This document shows, in pieces, positions 35,074 through 45,599 of a DNA stretch of 64,000 nt; the first letter of the stretch is position 1, and every line of letters begins with the position of its first letter. The stretch comes from Pictodentalium vernedei. Taxonomy: Eukaryota > Mollusca > Scaphopoda > Dentaliida > Dentaliidae. Position numbers and translations under genes: made by a program. The notes beneath the pieces are model-generated. The model was given only the letters and a program-made list of their open reading frames with translations. It had not been told where the DNA came from and made no database searches. The DNA lies in NCBI GenBank assembly GCA_031216915.1, contig CM062296.1, positions 450,368,287 through 450,432,286 on the forward strand, read 5' to 3'.

Positions 35074-35175
35074 GAACATCACCAATTACTCAAGACTTAC
35101 AGTGTAGCGGGTGCATCTTGTGAAGTGTCACCTGACAGATACTTGACTTGAAACAACTGCGGAGATTTTAAGGTT

Positions 35176-35412
35176 TCAGTACAGTCGCCGTGGACAGGTT
35201 GTATTCTACGCGTGGGGCCGTGATGTCCACACATGCGTTTAGCAGGTAATAAGAATGGTCATCAGCAAAAATTTTATTAATTAAGCACAGAGATTTCATT
35301 AATTAAAAATTTTTGATGATTAATCCTATAATTAGTGTTTGGAATCTAATATTATTGCGTCCGTGGAAATATTGCCCACCCGTGGAAAGTAACAAATCCA
35401 CGGCAGTCGAAC
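35176..35412. mobile_element. MITE family B, copy 2
   Basis: Starts TCAGTACAGTCGCCGTGGAC and continues CGTGATGTCCACACATGCGT. The AT-rich centre ATTAATTAAAAATTTTTGAT is followed by GCCCACCCGTGGAAAG. Same order as the copies at 8070 (inverted) and 58616. Confidence 0.8.
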
Positions 35413-36419
35413 TGAACATCTGCCTACTGGAATATAAGTACTGGGGCACGTGGTGTATTATATCACGGGCGAGTAGGCTCGAAACCAGAATTCCAGGTGT
35501 TAAGCCAGAACTAAATTTTGAAAATTGATCTGGGTTTTGATTTAGCTTGCTTTTTTAGAACCAATTAAACGTACTGGGATAGGCGATGCCAAGATTGGAT
35601 AAAACTGGACTATATTCAGACCTATTCTCTCACCTCAACTAAATCTCCGGTGCCAACGAACAATCTCATGTTATCACACTGGGTGACAAGCAGTAAGTAA
35701 CAGTTTGACTTTTCAGCACTGCCAAGTACTGTAATAAAATGTTTTGGAACGTACATTAAACCTCTGCAAACACATTCATTACGCAACAAAATACAATAAC
35801 TATGAAATTAAGCAGGTTCTTAGATTCATCAAAAATAATCAAATTAAACGGAATCTTGATAATATTTAACTAAAATTTACTCCTAAAGCGTTTCTGTTTG
35901 ATATTGACAGAGTTACTGGGAGCCACACAGGCCATATTTAGTCCAATTTCGCCCATACTAATTGAATAGACGTCCTGACCAATGATTTCGTGAATTACCT
36001 TTAGATGAAGTGTTTCGCGAAGCAGCCATGACATGATCTGATAAACAATATTGCGAGAATACTCAGTGGGTAAAAGTTAAAATTAACAGTGCTATTTGTG
36101 AGAATAAAATCAACATTCTCCTGTTAATTATATATTATTCATGGCAAAAAAATTAGTTGACTAATGGAACTAGATTTTTATGTGGAGTTCTCAGATGTTT
36201 CTTTATCTCAAATCTTAATGTCAATTACTTCCTGCTGTTTGTTTTTCCTAATGTTTAATGTCATTTCAATTAGACAAATTTTAGTTTACCCAATCTTAAT
36301 ATAAACGGCGTACATAATATACAATTCAGGAACTAATAGAAGTTGATTATCCCAGGTATATTATATGCAAACAGTATGCCTCTTTTGGTAATAGTTAATC
36401 TGATCTATCTGGACTAAGA
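35413..36419. other. No gene recognised
   Basis: Unassigned. Contains GCAGCCATGACATGATCTGA at about 36024, related to one arm of the 28168 hairpin. The right part may already be decayed LINE sequence upstream of the recognisable RT. Confidence 0.4.
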
Positions 36420-37635
36420 TGCGGAGAACCACAAGGCTCAAAACTAGGACCTATTCTTTTTTTCATATACGTCAATGACATCTGTAATTCAATGAAGCTA
36501 AATATGCTATCCCTTGCAGACGATACTTCCACATACAAGGCTGCGGCAGAGTTAAACATGCTTGTGTCAGAATTTAACGAGGAACTTCAAAAAATATTTG
36601 ACTGGTGCGTATCCAATCACTTAGTCCTGAACCCTAAGAAAACTAACTATATTGTACTTAATCCGTGTCAAAAAAAGAATGTAGCACTCCAGAACATTAA
36701 AATAAATAATCACATCATTAATACCCGTGACCGTGAAGACAAGGTAATATCTATAAAGTTTCTTGGCATAACTATTGATGAAAAATTATCGTATAACGCC
36801 CACATATCGCAGATCCCTCGAAAGTCATTGTGTCTATGCAATTCCCTCATGGGGTGCCTCAAAAGCATGTAACCGTCTTTATATACTACAAAAGCGATCA
36901 GTACGAATCATAAACAATAAAAAGTACAATGCTCACACTAACCCTCTTTTTATTAATGATAAAATACTAAAAATAAAGGATTTGTATACTTTACATGTTT
37001 CCTTATTTATGTTTGATTGACAAAATGGAAACCTACCAAAGTCCTTTGCTGGCTTCTTTTCTACTATTAATAATGATTTTTTGAATACACGCCAAACAGG
37101 GAACATACGTAGCCATAGAACTTGAACCAAAGCGCTAGACAACCTGCCTGTCTTCGCTTTTTCAAAACTGTGGAATGGATTATATATATCCATCCGAAAA
37201 ACAAGAAATAGGAAAGAGTTGAAGACTAACCTTATAACAAAAATTCTTTCCATTTATTCAGATAATATTTCCTGTTCTAATCCCTCCTGCCCGCACTGTG
37301 TCACTTAGTACGCTCTCAAACCTTAAAAAAACTCAGAATGCAACCTATTTGTTTTTTTTTTCTGTTTCTGCCCCACAAGTAATAATATTAAGTTTCCCGG
37401 AATATTATAGTATTACAAGTAAATACAATACATGGTGCCACTAAGTCTTCATTCTGTGCATGACTTGTCTTCAATGGGGACGTTTGTCTGGAATTCTCGT
37501 CTTTTCTGGTCTCCCGATTCGGTCTTAGCTGTTCCAAAATATGAAGCCGTCATAAAAATCAGCCAAGGTTCGGAACAATTAACCGATATAATTTAAGAGA
37601 CCAATTCAAGAGTACTGTGCTGTAAATGATACTGA
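36420..37635 (+). mobile_element. 5'-truncated LINE (CR1/Jockey-like), part 1
   Basis: The RT fragment shows CGEPQGSKLGPILFFIYVND and LSLADDTSTYKAA, so the catalytic ADD is kept here. FDWCVSNHLVLNPKKTNYIV and SIKFLGITIDEKLSYNAHIS follow. A frame change then leads to the downstream ILQKRSVRIINNKKYNAHTN and IKDLYTLHVSLFMFD. These match the 24.8 kb LINE in order and type. The 5' half is absent. The 3' UTR appears to be split by the LTR element and to resume at 42004. Confidence 0.8.
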
Positions 37636-37640
37636 CCACC

Positions 37641-37815
37641 TGTTGTATATGAAAGGTTAACGCCTAGTTGTGATCTGATTGGTTGATCCTCATCCGGGTA
37701 ATCTGCGTGTTACTTGGTGAGTTTGGGAAGAATTTCCCTGAGTGTTGAAAAAGAATAAAATTTTGTGTTGTTGTTACGCCATCTTGTTCCTTCTACTTTA
37801 ACTGCCTTCATAACA
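37641..37815 (+). repeat. 5' LTR
   Basis: 175 bp, starts TGTTG and ends AACA. Contains AATAAAATTTTGTG, which would serve as a polyadenylation signal. The other LTR is 176 bp. Confidence 0.9.
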
Positions 37816-40800
37816 TTTTATGGCGACGAGGATAAAACTTTACTTACATACAATATGGCTGTGAATACAATTGCGCAACCTCCTACATTCCTTAATACAC
37901 CAGGTGAACCACAGATATCTTTCAAGTCATGGAAACGAATGTTTGACAATTACTTAACAGCTACTGATGGTGAAAGTATGAAGGATGATCGGAAAAGGGT
38001 ATTACTAATTCATTGCCTTGATACAGAGGGACAGAGATTATATTATACTCTTCCAGTTTCAGACGATTATTTTAAAGGTACAGTTGAAGCTTTAGAACAT
38101 TTTGTTTCACCCAAAGTGAACGTTGTCGCTGAGCGATACAAATTTCGGCAAAGGACCCAACAAGCAGGTGAAAATATGAAACACTACGTATTAAGTTTAC
38201 GGGAACTAATCGTAACTTGTGAATTTGGTTCAATAGCAGATGAAATGATTCGAGATCAGGGAGTTGAAAAAACGTGCTTGCCCCGAAGTCGAGAACGATT
38301 ATTATTAGAACAACAATTTACGTTATCCAAAGCTACAGAAATATCCAAATTAGTGGAAAATGCAACCCATGAAGCGAAAATTATCACTTCAGTGAATAGT
38401 TTTCGTCCGAAAACAGAAGTTTGTAAATAAAAGTAATTATTCAGTTTCAAGAAAGAACCGTTCACAAAATCAAAGCCCAATTATCGAGATCATTCCACTA
38501 GGTCGACAAAGGTTAGGCCTATGCATTGTTTTGTGGTTCAGTTGAACATCTGGCAAACAATCTCGATTGGCCAGCTAAGAATGTTAAGTTCAAGAAATGC
38601 ATGAAAACTGGTCATTACCCGTGTGTTTGCCTTTCGAGTTTACATGGTGTTGGCGAAGTAACGGTACCTGAGATTACTGTGTTACACTTGAATACAAAAG
38701 ATTGCATTCCTTCATCTGATGACAAAATTTTTTGTAACGTTCAGATTACTGTTCCAGGGAGAAATAATTGCCCAAATTTTAGTCTTTTAGTTGACACTAG
38801 TTCTGCTGTTTCGATTGTCCAGAAAAGTGAATATGATAAACATTTCAATGGAGTAATATTACATGCTTCTAAAATTAAATTACTGTCTTATTCCAAAGAA
38901 ACTTTACCGGTTCATGGATGTATCAGTGTAAATGTAACATATGGTTCAAAACCTGTTTCAACAGACATTTACGTTGTTGAAAAGGGTACATCAATCTTAG
39001 GCATGGACTTCATTACTGCTCTTGAGTTGACTATTTTGAGGGGTAAACTTACTGATTCAGTAAGCTGTGCAGCCATTCCAGTATCAGTTGATAGTGACAC
39101 CAATGAACAAAAGGCCAGTGATTTATTTGCTAAATTATCTTATATCAAGCGACCCACAATAGGTCTTGCCAAGGGATTCGTCCATAAACTTAAAGTAAAA
39201 GAGCCCCCCCCCCCCCCCCCCCCCCAGCTTTCAATTAGGAAAGAAGTGTCTGATATCTTACAGGAGTCAGAACAAGAAAAAATAATTGAAAAAGTTGATG
39301 CCTCCCAGTGGATTTCCTCTATACTTGTTCGATGAAAAAAGGGGTAAGCTTCGAGTTTGCGTTGATTTAAGAGAGCCCAATAAGGCCATAAATGCTGATG
39401 GGTTCCCCCTTCCACGGATTGATGAAGTAATTTCAGAGCTTCAGCATTCCAAAATATTTAAACGACTTGACTTGAAAAGTGCATACTACCAACTTGCTTT
39501 ACACGAATCGAGTCGTAATATGACAACTTTCATTACACATGACTGATTGTTCCGTTTCTGTCGTGTCCCGTTCGGGTTAAATTCTGCGCCCTCGGCTTTC
39601 ACTAAAATGATATCACAGAGTTTGGGTGATTTGCTTGGCGTAAGTTTTACATGGACGACGTGGTTGTTCACGGGTCTTCCGTTACTGAATCTCTCAAGAG
39701 TTTTACATAGAATCAATGACAGTGGATTAAAACTCAATCTGGATAAATGTGAATTCCGAAAAACAAAGACAAAATTTCTTGGCTATGAGATATCTGGTGA
39801 GGGGCTCAAACCTGATAAGTCAGATATGGCTGCTTTGGCCGAATCTGTTATTCCATGTAGCATGCCTGAGTTGCGTTCCTTCCTAGGACTGACATCATGG
39901 TACAGTAAATTCGTACCCAATTATGCTACAGTAGTGGATCCTATGCGAGCTCTTACACGAGAAAACAAAGTTTTTCGTTGGAACATTTCTGCCCAGGAAA
40001 GTTTTGAAAAAGTTAAAACTTTAATACTTGACAGTACAGCTCTTACACTTTACGACCCTGCGTTACAGAGTATCGTGTCTACTGACGCCAGCGACACTGG
40101 AATCGGCGCAGTTTTCACCCAACAAAACTCCCAAGGGGATGGAAATACAGTTGCGTTTGCTTCTAGGACCTTAAACGAAGCTGAAAGAAAGTACTCAATT
40201 GTCGAAAAAAAAGCCTTAGCTTGTGTGTGGGCGGTCGAGAAATGGCGTGTTTGGCTTTGCATCGATCACCAAGCGCTTACAACATTGCTTTCGACTAAAG
40301 GTGATAATAGGGCAGGCATGAGAATAGCTAGGTGGTCAGCAGGATTATTATGTTTTACTTATGATATCGTGTACAGAGCTGGTTCCAAAAATGTCATAGC
40401 CGACTATTTATTATTACCTGATACCGTTTCGGTTTCCGAAGAAATGGAGAAAGTTGCTTCAATTTTGAAGGAAAGAAACTGAAGCCGTGTCTGAGAGTGA
40501 TTTTATCGATGCTTGCAAATCTTGTCCAGTGTTATCAAAATTACGTGAACAAATGTCTCGTCCGTGGCCGAGTAAAACCAAATTGGATCCAGACCTTGTG
40601 CCATTTCTTGGTGTTGGCAATGAATTATCAGTCCATGATGTTATCACAAGGGTGAACATTGTGTAGTCCTACCAGTTACTTTACAGCAGAAGTTCATACA
40701 TCTGGCACACGACAGTCACCAGGGTACAATCAGAACAAAACAAAGACTGCGGTCTCTACTATATTGGTGGCCTAAAATGGACACCCAAAGAGAGTTTGCA

Positions 40801-41827
40801 GTCAATAATTGTTCTGTTTGTAACCGCCATGATAAAACTGCCAATAGCAGTACAGCGCCTTTGCAACCTGTAAAATTACCTACCTTAGCATGGGAGAAGC
40901 TCGACCAGGATATTGTAGGCCCATTGGACGAGCCTCATTAGACTGCAAATATATTATTGCTCTAGTAGATTATAATAGTAAATGGCCAGAGGTGGCATTT
41001 GTATCAAATGTTACAACTTCAGCTGTTACAGAAGTTTTGGAAACAGTGTTTAGTCGGAGGGTTATCCGAAAGAGATTGTTACAGATAATGGTACACAGTT
41101 CACTTCGATAGAATTTTCTGATTTGTTAAAAGCTAGGAATATTAAACACCTCCGTACGTCAGTGTACTACCACCGAGCAAACGGACAAGTTGAAAGATTC
41201 AATAGAGTATTGGAAGGTTCTCTCCAAATTGCATGTTTGAAGGCAGACCACCCAAGTCATTTGTTAGGACGTTCCCGTTAAATTACCGGTCAACTGCTCG
41301 TGCTGCAACTGGAGAATCGCCGACATTACTACTTTATGGAAAAGGAATGAACACCGAATTGAATGTCTTTCGAGCAAGTGTTAACAAATCTGCATTTACA
41401 CCAAGAGCTATTCAAAGACGTGTTCGTAAATATCAATTGAAATCAAAATTATACACTGACAGTAAACGTTCGGCCAGGTCACTGTATTTTCGGATAGGGG
41501 ATGTGGTCAGGATCAGGAACCATGGAATAACCAGGAAGGGTGATTTTAGGAATTCCAAGCCCAAAGTTATTTTAAGCCGCAAAGGCAAACACACCTACAG
41601 GCTTAATGATGGTCGAGTTTGGAATGCTTCACATTTAAACCTTCTCTCCTGTCTCATACAAACCTCTTCTACAATTTGCTCCTGATTCTGACTCAAGTGT
41701 AAAGGGTCAAGGAAGTGGAAATATTCTTCGTCGAAGTTCACGTGTTTCACGTCCTCAGGTCTGGCACAAGGATTATGCTACTCATTAAAATAGACTGCTG
41801 CAGCATATTTTTCTCCTGGAGGGGAAA

Positions 41828-42003
41828 TGTTGTATAGTAAAGGTTAAGGCCTAGTTGTGATCTGATTGTTTGATCCTCATCCGGGTAACCTATTTGTTAC
41901 TTGGTGAGTTTGGGAAGAATTTCCCTGAGTGTTGAAAAAGAATAAAGTTTTTGTGTTGTTGTTACGCCATCTTGTTCCTTCTACTTCAACTGCTTTCATA
42001 ACA
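41828..42003 (+). repeat. 3' LTR
   Basis: 176 bp, starts TGTTG and ends AACA. Aligned with the 5' LTR by eye it shows about eleven substitutions and one length difference. Confidence 0.9.
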
Positions 42004-42335
42004 CCACCTAACACAGCTTGTGCAAATGCCACGATGTAACTCTGTGTGTTGGAGTTAAAACAGAAATAACAATGTTGCCCTTCTATATCATTTTCTTCTT
42101 CGGGTTTTTTTCCGTCATTCTGTAGTTTTCTTTTTTCTGTCAGAGGGAAAGGCGGGAAGACAGCCAATCTGGCTATGCCTTTCCCTGCCGATATACAGAA
42201 ATTTGCTATAACCAATTACCTATGTGTATCTGAAATAATATTACTGTGTACGTGAATCCTGTAATGATCTAACCATTATGTATATTTTTATCATCTTGTA
42301 TTTTTGTATACTGGTAAATAAACATATCATATCAA
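42004..42335 (+). mobile_element. LINE 3' UTR, part 2 after LTR insertion
   Basis: GGCGGGAAGACAGCC followed by CTGGCTATGCC corresponds to GGCAGGAAGACAGCC and GCTATGCC in the 3' UTR of the LINE at 25.9 kb. It ends near GTATACTGGTAAATAAACAT, like the other LINE's AGTATACTGAAAAATAAAGA. Same orientation as the LINE at 36420, so the two parts are probably one LINE interrupted by the LTR element. Confidence 0.7.
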
Positions 42336-42339
42336 ACAA

Positions 42340-43034
42340 TTCGCATAAAATGGAGTAGGAGGAAGCCTTCCCGCCTTGGTCGACATCCGATGGAGATGGA
42401 TAACTACCAAGTCCCAAAGGAGAATACGCAGAAGAAAGAAAATGGAAAAAGGGACACCCCCACCACGCCAGGCGCCATGATGTGTACCGGCAGACAGAGT
42501 CCCTGAAAACAAAGGGAACGGAGAAGAAGGAGGAAGAACGATATATCGTTTGTTCCCGCCACGCACCCATAATATCCTCTAGTCCACCTCGGCTCTATCC
42601 TCACGTCAAGAAGAGCCAGAAGAGGATGAAATATAATTGGGCATATTAAATTCCAACACAATCCGTTCCTCGCAGAAATTTTAACACTGAAAATTCCCAC
42701 AGGGTTTTGAATTTTTAAAAACTTATGTCGATGGTACTTTGGGCGAAGTACTTTGAGCGTAAAAAATAACACTGATTTATTTTAGTCATATACACTGTCG
42801 GATACCCATGTGGGCACAACAACATCGAGTGCAGATTTATATATTGCCTTCATACAACGACGAACAGTATATTTCCAAGGCACAACTTTGTATTGTTATA
42901 GAAAAAAGGCCCCTATGCCCAGTTCTTATGCCAACTGCGTTAAAAATTGTATTTGGGTTGTGAAGTGGATGTCTGGAGAATTTATAGATTGCCATGGGTA
43001 AATTAGGTTACTGGACACTGTAACTATAATGAGA
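42340..43034. other. No gene recognised
   Basis: Overlapping minus-strand ORFs (42241-42570, 42404-42772, up to 122 codons) are present. The longest is hydrophobic and Phe-rich with no domain I know. The plus strand here is purine-rich, which lengthens minus-strand frames. Confidence 0.35.
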
Positions 43035-43410
43035 AAAGGGGGCTGTTTTTAGTATCTAGCGCCCGAAAACGGAGTTTGAAAATTATGAAATAGGTTGAGT
43101 AGGACTCGCTTTATTTACGACAGTTTGAGCGGTTTTCTTCTCGAACGCACATACTATTGGTGGAGGATCAAACATGTCAGTGCTTTGGCGATATGGCATT
43201 CTCAATGATAAGGAAATTAATATTCGTGTTCCTGTTTCAACAGAAAAACACCCTGACAAGCTAGGTTTTCTATTTTGAAACATTATTTTTCACAGTGACA
43301 GTAGAGTGAAATCTCTAATACCTCGTGGCACAGTTCAAGAGCTGCCACACTGCTGTGATATCACTGCGTGGAAGTTTCATATAGATGGTTTAAACCAAAA
43401 TAACAGTCTT
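43035..43410 (+). repeat. Dispersed repeat, copy 1 (pairs with 48.4 kb)
   Basis: AGGACTCGCTTTATTTACGA, TTCGTGTTCCTGTTTCAACA, GAAATCTCTAATACCTCGTG and CTGTGATATCACTGCGTGG recur in inverted orientation at 48385-48725, diverged. No terminal repeat or target duplication is clear. Confidence 0.65.
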
Positions 43411-43515
43411 ACGTATTTTTAATTGCAACCACCTGGGACATTAGAATTTTGAACACTGAACACACGATTGCCAGTAGCACGTAATTTGTTTCACCTCCCA
43501 TTTAGTGACCTTGAT

Positions 43516-43773
43516 TTATCTATTGGGGTTTAACGACACTTTCGACAGTCAGGATCACCCCGGATCGGATAGTTTTACGGGTGGAAGAAGCCGAAGCACC
43601 CGCAGAGAACCATCGAGTAACGGCGAGCAACTGTCAGACTCCCTAACGTACTGACACCACACAAGCAGGATTAGCATTGGTTGAAGACAAGTGCACCATC
43701 AACGTGCAGTACGCTTTAGCATACAACTCCATCGTACGCCCACGTGGGCAATGGAGGTGAAGTGCCTTGTCCG
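43516..43773 (-). mobile_element. 5'-truncated SINE with target duplication
   Basis: Tail side TTATCTATTGGGGTTTAACG, then CCCGCAGAGAACCATCGAGT and GTGCAGTACGCTTTAGCATA, cut in the body after AAGTGCCTTGTCCG. An 11-bp duplication GTGACCTTGAT (43505-43515 and 43774-43784) flanks it, so the missing head was lost during insertion and not later. Confidence 0.88.
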
Positions 43774-43784
43774 GTGACCTTGAT

Positions 43785-45073
43785 GGATGACCCTAGAAGT
43801 GACATTACAGTCACGTGGTCAGTTACGTCATGTTATGTTGTCATGGTAGCCCCATTATCTGCATGTTATGTCGTCATTACCATAGTGATACCTGGCGCCA
43901 TGTTTGTAGGACGAGTAGCGTAGAAGAGACTTTCACGTGGAAAAGGTTTTTATTTCTCTGTTAATATTATTAGGTTTCCTGGCCTGTTCTGACCAGTACT
44001 GAATATGGTTTTACTTCAGGTTTATGGTTCTGGAGTAAGGTTACAGGGAGGATGATTCTTTCATTTGGAAGAATTTATATTCTATCCCTGTCTATCACTA
44101 GCCCCTCCTCCTACCACAGGCTCTATTCTAACTGCTCTCACTGCAGTATTCCTGGACATCTTCTATTTGTGTTATCACTTCTATCTTCTTTGGACTATTA
44201 CTTTTGAACTACATATTTTTCTAGACGTACCTGTGTGCATTGTGTAATAATGTGCTGATATATACTCGTATATTAGTGCACAATGTGCGCACAACGCATG
44301 CCACACATGGGTACATACGACAAAAAGTGATTCTACAGGTATAGACAGACATTAGAAGGGACTGCACGGAACGTGAGACTAGTAGTTGATGGAATGTGTG
44401 TGCGTTAGATCGCAATGTGTTACAATGTGTACACATCGCCTGAAGTTCATAAGCACATGCTGGATGTGCTATGTTCGCTTAACACACGCGGAACATAGAC
44501 ATATTGTCATTTGATGATACTTACGACACGTGCAGACATAAACAACATCATTGGAGAATCATGTCCAGGGGTGGAAAGAACGGGTTAAAGATAGATAGAA
44601 GCCCGGGTTTCCGAAAGAATCCGAACTAGTTAAATAAATATCGGGTGTTTGTGGGGATATACTCCCATTTAATCGAACATACCCTTCAAAACACCGCGTA
44701 ATATTGGTGGGCGTCCAGTTACACAGCAACCCCGTGTCACCAAAGAAACCAATATTGCGACCTCTAGTGAACAAAATGGACGCCCGAGTCACGTGTCACC
44801 CTAACAACACGCACTGGCATCACGGATCAATATGATAATGCCGTCACAACATGGTGGCTCACGAGGGCTAGCGTGACAACCCAACAACGTTTCTCGCCAC
44901 ATGGTTATGACGCGTCACTCCCGATGCCATCCGCCTAAATCAAGCAACTGGGAGGAGAAACAGATTTATTCCATGCCCACCTATGTTACTGCCTGTGAAA
45001 TGTCCGTATTTTAAATTTTTGCATTTAACCTCACCGCCGATATAAAGCTTCTACTGCGGTTAAAACGTTTTCA
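43785..45073. other. No gene; decayed repeat related to 6.6 kb
   Basis: 44800-44930 (CTAACAACACGCACTGG, TCACAACATGGTGGC, GTGACAACCCAACAACG) resembles the interior of the 6264-7898 element. 43800-43930 resembles it in the opposite orientation (ATGTTATGTTGTCATGG). The repetitive ends of that element are not present. 44240-44300 contains a small hairpin of GTGCATTGTGTAATAATGTG and its complement. Confidence 0.45.
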
Positions 45074-45433
45074 ATGAGAATTCTATTACAAAAATTTACA
45101 CCTATAGTAATACACTTTTTGATGTTTTATTCAAACATACTGCGTTTTGCGGTACTATCTGCTACGTGCAATGACTTATTCAGTTTAAAACACAAACAAT
45201 TAAAAATTAAAAATAAATTAAGAATTGTTAATAATAATGCGACTGAAAAAAGCAAAGTAAGTTCAATCAACTTTAACGATGTGTCCAGCTGTCAGTCAAG
45301 TATTCACGCAGAGCCTAAAGTACTGCCCACCGGCGCAGATATGAACAAAACAAACGCATGTGTTTGCGATAGAAAGTATCGTTTTTTCCCCATTTTAAGT
45401 GATAAAGTCGATTATTTATTAAGAGCATGGTAA
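45074..45433 (+). CDS. Unrecognised 119-codon ORF
   Basis: The peptide starts MRILLQKFTPIVIHFLMFYS with a hydrophobic first 30 residues that could be a signal peptide or membrane anchor. A Lys/Asn-rich middle and a C-terminal part with two close cysteines (NACVCDRKYRFF) follow. No family is recognised. It is bounded by a TE-like region on the left and a hairpin on the right. It could be a single exon or chance. Confidence 0.2.
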   Translation: MRILLQKFTPIVIHFLMFYSNILRFAVLSATCNDLFSLKHKQLKIKNKLRIVNNNATEKSKVSSINFNDVSSCQSSIHAEPKVLPTGADMNKTNACVCDRKYRFFPILSDKVDYLLRAW

Positions 45434-45455
45434 AAAACAAATAGGTACTAGGACC

Positions 45456-45556
45456 GGTAATCAGATTTAAACCACTCGTATAATAAGGGTTTTAACCAGT
45501 CGGCTGAGCCTGGGTGTTAAAACCCTTATCCTACTCCTGGTTTAAATATGATTATC
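45456..45556. repeat. Hairpin, about 40-bp arms
   Basis: GTAATCAGATTTAAACC and ATAATAAGGGTTTTAACC at the left are mirrored by GTTAAAACCCTTATC and GGTTTAAATATGATTATC at the right. The spacer includes GTCGGCTGAGCCTG. Confidence 0.8.
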
Positions 45557-45599
45557 ACAACATGACTAAAATGACGATCAGGGCCAAAAACCAAGTAAA

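Larger units (their letters stand above)
37641..42003 (+). mobile_element. Gypsy-type LTR retrotransposon, broken
   Basis: A 4.36-kb element with two LTRs and a perfect 5-bp target duplication CCACC (37636-37640 and 42004-42008). Parts in order: a gag-like region (about 37.8-38.6 kb), an aspartic protease region (about 38.7-39.1 kb), reverse transcriptase (about 39.3-39.8 kb), RNase H (about 40.0-40.4 kb) and integrase with an HHCC-type start (about 40.6-41.5 kb). The polypurine tract CTGGAGGGGAAA precedes the 3' LTR. This order is that of Gypsy (Metaviridae) elements. The structure is complete, but the coding region is broken in roughly half a dozen places, so it is a fossil. The LTRs differ by about 6 percent by eye, so the insertion is moderately old. 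Confidence 0.92.

Noticed and set aside
42241-42772. Overlapping minus-strand ORFs of up to 122 codons
   Set aside because: They lie opposite purine-rich DNA, overlap in different frames, and contain no domain I recognise.
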